Source: Tritrichomonas musculus (lineage: Eukaryota > Parabasalia > Tritrichomonadida > Tritrichomonadidae). From it: 64,000 nt of DNA. The stretch lies in contig JAPFFF010000017.1 of assembly GCA_039105265.1 (NCBI GenBank), positions 1,612,001 to 1,676,000 of the forward strand, in the 5' to 3' direction. Below, one piece after another: positions 56,701 through 64,000 of the stretch (position 1 is the first letter of the stretch; each line of letters starts with the position of its first letter). The position numbers and the translations under genes were made by a program. The notes under the pieces were generated by a model. The model was given only the letters and a program-made list of their open reading frames with translations. It made no database searches and was not told the origin of the DNA.

Positions 56701-59610
56701 CTAGTAGCTTGCGTTTTTCTGATTATTCTGAATCATGAAAGTAGTTAATCTGAGCCGCGGTTTGAAGGTATTGTTATCTTTGCATAAAAGCAATAAGAAA
56801 GCATGAATGCTTTTGAACTAGTAGCTTGCGTTTTTCTGATTATTCTGAATCATGAAAGTAGTTAATCTGAGCCGCGGTTTGAAGGTATTGTTATCTTTGC
56901 ATAAAAGCAATAAGAAAGCATGAATGCTTTTGAACTAGAAGCTTGCGTTTTTCTGATTATTCTGAATCATAAAAGCAGTTAATCTGAGCCGCGGTTTGAA
57001 CCTATTGTTATCTTTGCATAAGAGCCAATAAGAAAGCATGAATGCTTTTGAACTAGTAGCTTGCGTTTTTCTGATTATTCTGAATCATGAAAGTAGTTAA
57101 TCTGAGCCGCGGTTTGAAGGTATTGTTATCTTTGCATAAAAGCAATAAGAAAGCATGAATGCTTTTGAACTAGTAGCTTGCGTTTTTCTGATTATTCTGA
57201 ATCATGAAAGCAGTTAATCTGAGCCACGGTTTGAAGGTATTGTCATCTTTGCATAAGAGCCAATAAGAAAGCATGAATGCTTTTGAACTAGTAGCTTGCG
57301 TTTTTCTGATTATTCTGAATCATGAAAGTAGTTAATCTGAGCCGCGGTTTGAAGGTATTGTTATCTTTGCATAAGAGCCAATAAGAAAGCATGAATGCTT
57401 TTGAACTAGTAGCTTGCGTTTTTCTGATTATTCTGAATCATGAAAGTAGTTAATCTGAGCCGCGGTTTGAAGGTATTGTTATCTTTGCATAAGAGCCAAT
57501 AAGAAAGCATGAATGCTTTTGAACTAGTAGCTTGCGTTTTTCTGATTATTCTGAATCATGAAAGTAGTTAATCTGAGCCGCGGTTTGAAGGTATTGTTAT
57601 CTTTGCATAAGAGCCAATAAGAAAGCATGAATGCTTTTGAACTAGTAGCTTGCGTTTTTCTGATTATTCTGAATCATGAAAGTAGTTAATCTGAGCCGCG
57701 GTTTGAAGGTATTGTTATCTTTGCATAAGAGCCAATAAGAAAGCATGAATGCTTTTGAACTAGTAGCTTGCGTTTTTCTGATTATTCTGAATCATGAAAG
57801 TAGTTAATCTGAGCCGCGGTTTGAAGGTATTGTTATCTTTGCATAAGAGCCAATAAGAAAGCATGAATGCTTTTGAACTAGTAGCTTGCGTTTTTCTGAT
57901 TATTCTGAATCATGAAAGTAGTTAATCTGAGCCGCGGTTTGAAGGTATTGTTATCTTTGCATAAGAGCCAATAAGAAAGCATGAATGCTTTTGAACTAGT
58001 AGCTTGCGTTTTTCTGATTATTCTGAATCATGAAAGTAGTTAATCTGAGCCGCGGTTTGAAGGTATTGTTATCTTTGCATAAGAGCCAATAAGAAAGCAT
58101 GAATGCTTTTGAACTAGTAGCTTGCGTTTTTCTGATTATTCTGAATCATGAAAGTAGTTAATCTGAGCCGCGGTTTGAAGGTATTGTTATCTTTGCATAA
58201 AAGCAATAAGAAAGCATGAATGCTTTTGAACTAGTAGCTTGCGTTTTTCTGATTATTCTGAATCATGAAAGTAGTTAATCTGAGCCGCGGTTTGAAGGTA
58301 TTGTTATCTTTGCATAAGAGCCAATAAGAAAGCATGAATGCTTTTGAACTAGTAGCTTGCGTTTTTCTGATTATTCTGAATCATGAAAGTAGTTAATCTG
58401 AGCCGCGGTTTGAAGGTATTGTTATCTTTGCATAAGAGCCAATAAGAAAGCATGAATGCTTTTGAACTAGTAGCTTGCGTTTTTCTGATTATTCTGAATC
58501 ATGAAAGTAGTTAATCTGAGCCGCGGTTTGAAGGTATTGTTATCTTTGCATAAGAGCCAATAAGAAAGCATGAATGCTTTTGAACTAGTAGCTTGCGTTT
58601 TTCTGATTATTCTGAATCATGAAAGTAGTTAATCTGAGCCGCGGTTTGAAGGTATTGTTATCTTTGCATAAGAGCCAATAAGAAAGCATGAATGCTTTTG
58701 AACTAGTAGCTTGCGTTTTTCTGATTATTCTGAATCATGAAAGTAGTTAATCTGAGCCGCGGTTTGAAGGTATTGTTATCTTTGCATAAGAGCCAATAAG
58801 AAAGCATGAATGCTTTTGAACTAGTAGCTTGCGTTTTTCTGATTATTCTGAATCATGAAAGTAGTTAATCTGAGCCGCGGTTTGAAGGTATTGTTATCTT
58901 TGCATAAGAGCCAATAAGAAAGCATGAATGCTTTTGAACTAGTAGCTTGCGTTTTTCTGATTATTCTGAATCATGAAAGTAGTTAATCTGAGCCGCGGTT
59001 TGAAGGTATTGTTATCTTTGCATAAGAGCCAATAAGAAAGCATGAATGCTTTTGAACTAGTAGCTTGCGTTTTTCTGATTATTCTGAATCATGAAAGTAG
59101 TTAATCTGAGCCGCGGTTTGAAGGTATTGTTATCTTTGCATAAGAGCCAATAAGAAAGCATGAATGCTTTTGAACTAGTAGCTTGCGTTTTTCTGATTAT
59201 TCTGAATCATGAAAGTAGTTAATCTGAGCCGCGGTTTGAAGGTATTGTTATCTTTGCATAAGAGCCAATAAGAAAGCATGAATGCTTTTGAACTAGTAGC
59301 TTGCGTTTTTCTGATTATTCTGAATCATGAAAGTAGTTAATCTGAGCCGCGGTTTGAAGGTATTGTTATCTTTGCATAAGAGCCAATAAGAAAGCATGAA
59401 TGCTTTTGAACTAGTAGCTTGCGTTTTTCTGATTATTCTGAATCATGAAAGTAGTTAATCTGAGCCGCGGTTTGAAGGTATTGTTATCTTTGCATAAGAG
59501 CCAATAAGAAAGCATGAATGCTTTTGAACTAGTAGCTTGCGTTTTTCTGATTATTCTGAATCATAAAAGCAGTTAATCTGAGCCACGGTTTGAACCTATT
59601 GTCATCTTTG
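23708..59610. repeat. 36-kb satellite array, about 305 monomers of 117/118 bp
   Basis: The array is uninterrupted. Each monomer runs from GGTATTGTTATCTTTGCATA through AAAGCATGAATGCTTTT, ACTAGTAGCTTGCG and CTGATTATTCTGAATCATG to GAGCCGCGGTTTGAA. Length is 118 with AAGAGCCAATAAG or 117 with AAAAGCAATAAG. Other variable sites are CTAGTAGC/CTAGAAGC, CATGAAAGTAG/CATAAAAGCAG, CCGCGG/CCACGG, GAAGGT/GAACCT and TGTTATC/TGTCATC; the rest is almost invariant. The unit holds palindromes (ACTAGT, CCGCGG) and short stems (AAGCAT/ATGCTT, TGATT/AATCA). It is richer in GC than its surroundings and has no open frame because every copy carries stops. Both edges show TATTGTCATCTTTG (23708 and 59597), so an integral number of units is bounded by the same 14 bases. 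The left edge is 99 bp before the MULE start codon. Confidence 0.97.
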
Positions 59611-59774
59611 AATATTTATTTGAAAAAGTAATTTCATTTAAAAAGTTTTAATTGGTCTTATTTTATATAAAAATTTTAAAAAATTTTATTTAACTTTTTC
59701 AAAGACCGTCTGTGGTCACATCACTACAGACCGTCTCTATAAAATATTTATCAAAAAAAAACTATCTTTAAAAC
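59611..59774. other. Short AT-rich spacer between satellite and hAT-like element
   Basis: About 160 bases of AT-rich sequence that carry the third copy of the palindromic 50-bp motif and end in the left target duplication TTTAAAAC (59767-59774). No satellite homology remains after 59610. Confidence 0.6.
59691..59750 (+). repeat. Palindromic 50-bp motif, copy 3
   Basis: AACTTTTTCAAAGACCGTCT, then GTGGTCACATCACTACAG and ACCGTCTCTATAAAATAT. It is the near-perfect inverse of copy 1 at 17591-17640 and lies 80 bp beyond the satellite. The sequence repeats AGACCGTCT twice around a stem CTGTGGT/ACTACAG. Copies 1 and 3 therefore form a terminal-inverted-repeat-like pair around the MULE gene and the satellite. 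Confidence 0.65.
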
Positions 59775-61154
59775 AGAGGTGCGGACAGGGTGAAGTGATT
59801 TAGATTCGCACCAAAATTTGTATATATTAATTATTTTTTATGAGCATTATAATGATATAATTTTTTTTTATTTTCGTCCACGGGGCCGACTTGTGGCGAT
59901 ATATGATTTTTTTTCTGAGGTAGAAAAATATAAACCACTGAAAAAAATATAAAAATATGTAAACTATAGAAATTATGTAATTAATAGAAAAATCTATTAT
60001 TTAGAAGAAAAAAAGTAATAAAAACATGATAAAAATCATTTTTATACTATTTAAAAAAATGTGTCTCGTTTGTTATTATTCAATTATTAATGTATGATAT
60101 AGTTTCCACTTAAATTGGCCCAAAAAAAAATTGAGAAAATGAAAATGGGCCAAATTTATTAAAAAAAAGTATTTTAAAATTATATTATTAATATATAATT
60201 GTTATATATTTTATATATATCATATATTTATTATAATATAATAAAATAATAAATTACATATTAAGATATGAATTTAAATGAAACGACTCTCAATTATTAT
60301 TTACTATATTCTCAATTTTATTCTAGAAGATTTTTTTATTCAAAATTTATGAAAAAAAAATTAATGAATAAAAAACTTTCTACATTTGATTTAAATTTTA
60401 ATTAAACTTCAAAATATATAAAGAAAATTATTTATTTCATTTCTCTCAAATTAACATTTTATGAGAAACGCTTTGAAATTATAATTGTTCAATATTTAGA
60501 ATATACAGTTATATAAAGTTTATTAATTGTTTATATTTATTTTAAATATTTTTATAATATATATAATATTATTAAAAGTTATATAATCTATGATATACAT
60601 ATAAATATAAAAAGATATTTGCTTTATATTTTAATAAAAATTTTTTATTGAAAAAAAATCGTTATTAATGTTTATGATTTTAAAATTGATTTTTGCAGCT
60701 CAGCCCCCTGAATCAAATTAAACTATATTTAGCATATCTTTATTAAATTAAAAGCACAATATTTAAATGTAATTATAATCTAAATAAATTCTTTATTTAT
60801 TTAGATATTTCAAAAAAATATGAAAAATTCATTAAAATGAACTTTTTAACAAAATATGAAATATTTATAAAATAACCAAATGCATAATTAATCATTAATT
60901 TCCAATATATATAATAATTAATCATTATAAATTCAATCCATCCATCAGGTGGCTGGATTAGGTTATTTTCATAGGATACTTGTTTGTGTTATTATAACTT
61001 ATATAATTGATATTTTAAAACATTTAAATAATAAATATATAAAATAAGTGCATTATAATAAAATAACAAAATTTTATTAAGTAATTATTAATACATAAAA
61101 AGATATACATATTTTTATAAATGTTAAAAATGTAAAGTAGGTGTCCGCACCTCT
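59775..61154. mobile_element. hAT-like non-autonomous transposon, 1380 bp, 8-bp target duplication
   Basis: The termini are AGAGGTGCGGACA at the left and its exact inverse TGTCCGCACCTCT at the right. The 8-bp direct repeat TTTAAAAC flanks both sides (59767-59774 and 61155-61162) and fits the hAT target consensus nTnnnnAn. With the preceding C the left end reads CAGAGGTG, the usual hAT start. The interior is extremely AT-rich with GC-rich islands (near 59878-59900 and 60696-60712), a TTGGCCC/GGGCCAA inverted pair at 60115-60153, and no transposase frame. It inserted about 45 bp upstream of the initiator of the next gene, and its last bases would be read as a false N-terminal extension of that gene. 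Identical ends and target copies suggest a fairly recent insertion. Confidence 0.85.
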
Positions 61155-61196
61155 TTTAAAACTTAATCAAAAAAGTTTCTTCAACGATTTTTGGTG

Positions 61197-61202
61197 TCAT
61201 TT
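61197..61202 (+). promoter_or_regulatory. Initiator-like element (TCATTT)
   Basis: TCATTT lies just before the ATG at 61210, giving a predicted leader of 11 bases from A61199. It supports 61210 as the true start rather than the upstream GTG at 61141, which lies inside the hAT-like element. Confidence 0.6.
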
Positions 61203-61209
61203 TTTTCCG

Positions 61210-62691
61210 ATGTGTAGGTGCATATCGAATTACAAATTTGAAGTATTTACAGATAATGAAGAAACAGAAATGCTTAAAGATGATACCTTGCTTAATGAAA
61301 AAAACCAATCTCTTATTAATATGACCATGCAAAATTTTATCTCAAATCCTACAGATCAAAAGACTCTAAATGATTTAATTAATGCTGCAATCGAATACAA
61401 TTTTCCGATCTGCCCACGATTTTTTACTTTAATAGTTGAATTACTTCAAGAAAATATTAATACAAACCAAACCATGGATTTAATTGAAATAATAATTTCT
61501 AAATTTCCAGCTCGTTACTTTATCAAATATTTCCCTCATTATAAAATAATTCAAGCTTTAACAAATTATGATTGCATATTGCCACAGGCTATCTCGATAT
61601 TAACATTTTTTATACAAAATATTGAATATTTCCCAAAAACTGACAGATATTTTTTTGATTTAGGCGTTGTTGAAAAAATCGAAGGACTTTTAAAAAGCCC
61701 AAACGAAATAATATCAAACAAAGCATTAGTTTTTTTTCGATATCTTTTAAAATCAGGTTTACCATTCATTCCTAGATATATCAAAATATATAATGATATT
61801 TCAGAAATGGCACTGCTTCCTAAAGAATCTGTTAAAATACTTTCAGCACAAATTATTTATCATTTTACTAAAAAATATTTTCTATTTTGCGAAAATAATA
61901 ATAAAGAAGAACATAAGCATATACATCACCATCGTCAAGGAAACATCCATAAAGGACATCATAAAAATCATCATGAAAATATTAAAAATAATAACAAACC
62001 AATAGAAAATAGTGATGAGATGGAATTCACTTTATTTTCAAAGACTTTTCTTTTTCCAGATGTATTTGATGAATCATTACAACTCCAACTTCAGAACGAT
62101 GCTTTTTTATATTATTTAATGAAACTTATTTTATTTATATCAAATGGTCACGACATTTATAAAAGTAATTCAGAAAAGATACTGAAAATGACACCAATAA
62201 TTCAATTTGCTCTTCAAAACCAAAATGGAAAAATTGTTTTAATGGCATTAACATCACTTTATAAAATTATGAGGCATGGAAGAGAAACAGCATTTTTACA
62301 AATATATAACAGTAACCTTATAAATCTGATCTTTCATATTTATTATAGATTTGGGTTCCTTATTCAAAAAGAAGCAATTTTTGTTTTTATTGAATTATCG
62401 CGATTTATGAACTCAAATGATTTGATTTATTGTTTTGAAAATCATCACTTACTTCAGATTTTTATTGACGCTTTCTCAAGTGACGATAACAAATTACTTG
62501 AAGATTTGTTCTTTTGCTTCTTGAATATATTTGATGCTTTTGATTTTGAATCAAAATTAAATTATTTCATTAAATATTTTAATACTGAAGAATTTGTAAA
62601 TTCAGTACAAGAAATGGATCCTGAATGCTCAACGTATTATCAATGCTTTGTAGAAACATTGAATTCTGTTTTATCACAAAATATGAGCTAA
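61210..62691 (+). CDS. Predicted helical-repeat (ARM/HEAT-like) protein with a His-rich insert
   Basis: A 493-residue protein, mostly helices of about 15-20 residues in pairs (for example ALVFFRYLLKSGLPFIPRYI and ILSAQIIYHFTKKYF), consistent with an armadillo/HEAT superhelix. A low-complexity histidine-rich loop lies at 235-256 (HKHIHHHRQG then GHHKNHHEN), possibly metal-binding or just a flexible spacer. Two CxC-like Cys near the N terminus (MCRC) are unremarkable. No catalytic motif is visible, so a scaffold or binding role is inferred. The frame is open upstream into the hAT-like element, but the initiator TCATTT and the element boundary at 61154 place the start at ATG 61210. The family resembles trichomonad proteins left as ARM-repeat hypotheticals; I cannot be more specific. 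Confidence 0.8.
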   Translation: MCRCISNYKFEVFTDNEETEMLKDDTLLNEKNQSLINMTMQNFISNPTDQKTLNDLINAAIEYNFPICPRFFTLIVELLQENINTNQTMDLIEIIISKFPARYFIKYFPHYKIIQALTNYDCILPQAISILTFFIQNIEYFPKTDRYFFDLGVVEKIEGLLKSPNEIISNKALVFFRYLLKSGLPFIPRYIKIYNDISEMALLPKESVKILSAQIIYHFTKKYFLFCENNNKEEHKHIHHHRQGNIHKGHHKNHHENIKNNNKPIENSDEMEFTLFSKTFLFPDVFDESLQLQLQNDAFLYYLMKLILFISNGHDIYKSNSEKILKMTPIIQFALQNQNGKIVLMALTSLYKIMRHGRETAFLQIYNSNLINLIFHIYYRFGFLIQKEAIFVFIELSRFMNSNDLIYCFENHHLLQIFIDAFSSDDNKLLEDLFFCFLNIFDAFDFESKLNYFIKYFNTEEFVNSVQEMDPECSTYYQCFVETLNSVLSQNMS

Positions 62692-63112
62692 TGAAAGTAA
62701 TCTTTTTATATGATCTGCTTAGAATTGTTATTTTATACTTTAAGTTTATATTTTAATTAGATTCATAGATATGTTGATACGCGTAGAAATTTATTATTTC
62801 TTACTTTTTAAGAAAATATTTATGTTTTTAAGGTTTTCTTTCAAAAAGTTCATTTTCAACACACATCTCAAAATTGAGATACACACACAAAAAATATTTG
62901 CATTAAAAATACTATTATCTAGTATTCGATTATACAATATAGGATATTTTCTAGTGATATTTTTTTTATAAATCATTATATAATTTTAAATTTACTTTTA
63001 TTAATATTAAAAATTTATTTTATTATGCGTAAAAACATCAAATAGAGAAATCAATACTTAATTGAAAGTTTTGAATCGATCTTTTGCCATACAAAATTTA
63101 TATTTCCATCAT
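62692..63112. other. AT-rich intergenic region
   Basis: About 420 bases between two plus-strand genes. Short frames on both strands here are random AT-rich translations. A TCAT abuts the ATG at 63113, but no better initiator is seen. Nothing else stands out. Confidence 0.5.
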
Positions 63113-64000
63113 ATGAGCAGCTCTGGACAAGGAGACAAACTTGATATTTATAAAGATAAAATTCAAAAAATAATCAAAGGGCTTTGGACAATTCAAACAG
63201 ATCAATTTTCAATCGAAATTACAATTGAATCGAAATCTAACAGAACTAAACCATTTTCTCGAATTATGAATCAAAATGAACTCCGAGCTCTCAAAACACA
63301 AATTCAGCTAGGATTAACAAACTCATGTTTCAATACTATTAAAAAAACTATCTTTAAATCAAGTTCAGAAAAATCATTTATGAATTCAATTAGAAAAAAA
63401 ATTAAAAATGGCCGCATTAAAATTTTATTTGATCATGATTTTTTTAATTTGCAACTTGGATTTTTATATCGATATTATAAAATGAAAGAATTCAAAAATA
63501 TTATACAATATTTTAATCAACAAGGAATTACAGAGTTAGAAGCGATTCACTCAAAAACGTTTGAAATCATTGAGAATCGACTAAAAATAATTGATGAAGA
63601 TTTATATCTCAATCAAAGATCCCTTTCATTTTCTTTACAAAAATTACAAAGTAATACTTTTAGAATTATTGGTAATAATATCCAACACATGAATTCTGAA
63701 AACAGAGATGAAATATTTAAAAACATTTGTCCTTTCATAAATGCAATTTCAGGTCAAATTTTAAATGGAGATACTTTTTATCAACGGACCAGTGAATTTT
63801 TAAATGACTTAAGTCCCGAAATTTTATTTGATTCTACCAAATTAGGATATTGTTTTTGTAATCACATACTGATACCACCTAATGTTGCCTTTCAGCAATC
63901 CAACAATGACAAAAATCCCATTTTCGATACAATTCCATATTTAAAGCAATCAATTCAAACCACTTTTTATTCAAAAAATTTAATGTTCTTCAAAGTAGTA
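63113..64000 (+). CDS. Unknown protein, N-terminal 296 residues (3' end outside window)
   Basis: The frame beginning ATG AGC AGC TCT GGA is open for 888 bases to the window edge, so at least 296 residues are encoded. The text starts MSSSGQGDKLDIYKDK and includes FDHDFFNLQLGFLYRYYKM, a helical LEAIHSKTFEIIENRLKII, and CFCNHILIPPN near the end. Codon use resembles the neighbouring genes and no stop occurs, which is very unlikely by chance at this AT content. Clusters of Lys and aromatic residues suggest a soluble helical protein, and the early part (DQFSIEITIES) may be a small beta-rich BTB-like or POZ-like start, but this is not diagnostic. It is probably co-oriented with, but independent of, the gene at 61210. 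Confidence 0.8.
   Translation, partial: MSSSGQGDKLDIYKDKIQKIIKGLWTIQTDQFSIEITIESKSNRTKPFSRIMNQNELRALKTQIQLGLTNSCFNTIKKTIFKSSSEKSFMNSIRKKIKNGRIKILFDHDFFNLQLGFLYRYYKMKEFKNIIQYFNQQGITELEAIHSKTFEIIENRLKIIDEDLYLNQRSLSFSLQKLQSNTFRIIGNNIQHMNSENRDEIFKNICPFINAISGQILNGDTFYQRTSEFLNDLSPEILFDSTKLGYCFCNHILIPPNVAFQQSNNDKNPIFDTIPYLKQSIQTTFYSKNLMFFKVV

Noticed and set aside
23708-59610. CRISPR-like repeat array
   Set aside because: There are no unique spacers; the whole 117/118-bp unit repeats, and the genome is eukaryotic. It is a satellite.
61141-61209. N-terminal extension of the helical-repeat protein from a GTG codon
   Set aside because: The extension starts inside the terminal repeat of the hAT-like element. 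Non-ATG starts are not expected, and the initiator TCATTT favours ATG 61210.

Overview
This is an AT-rich, intron-poor, gene-sparse eukaryotic window. It fits a parabasalid, most likely Tritrichomonas or a near relative. The evidence is long single-exon genes, short TCAYW-type initiator elements about 6-15 bases before several start codons, a decayed member of the F5/8-type-C (discoidin-like) family that trichomonads carry in large numbers, and a Mutator-like transposase. The species assignment is inference; no rRNA or other marker lies in the window.

Left arm (1-14659) holds ordinary host genes on both strands: the 3' end of an unknown helical protein; a decayed four-repeat small protein gene (821-1245); a PQ-loop transporter resembling SLC66A1/PQLC2 (1720-2592, minus); a microbial-type poly(ADP-ribose) glycohydrolase (3291-4169, minus); an F5/8-type-C pseudogene (4533-5930, minus); a Nup35/Nup53-type nucleoporin (6121-6699, plus); a 1480-residue coiled-coil protein (7034-11476, minus); and a double-PHD plus degenerate SET protein of the Set3/MLL5 type (12386-14659, minus).

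Middle left (14660-23609) is a transposon graveyard. It contains a 1.46-kb element with TATA-flanked terminal inverted repeats, a 323-bp TA-flanked MITE with a second diverged copy, a minisatellite, perfect hairpins, and three copies of a palindromic roughly 50-bp motif. It ends in an intact-looking 956-residue MULE transposase (20739-23609, minus), next to a small fragment of a second MULE on the opposite strand.

Centre and right (23708-59610) is one unbroken satellite of about 36 kb, roughly 305 monomers of 117 or 118 bp. A few linked variant sites form multi-monomer (including 352-bp trimer) higher-order blocks. It begins about 100 bp upstream of the MULE start codon. Copies of the 50-bp palindromic motif lie in opposite orientations at 17591 and 59691, outside the transposase plus the satellite, so the whole 42 kb could be one composite element; this is a hypothesis.

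Right arm (59611-64000) has a 1380-bp hAT-like non-autonomous element with a perfect 8-bp target duplication, inserted about 45 bp upstream of the initiator of a host gene. That gene is a predicted helical-repeat protein (61210-62691, plus). A further unknown gene starts at 63113 and runs off the window.
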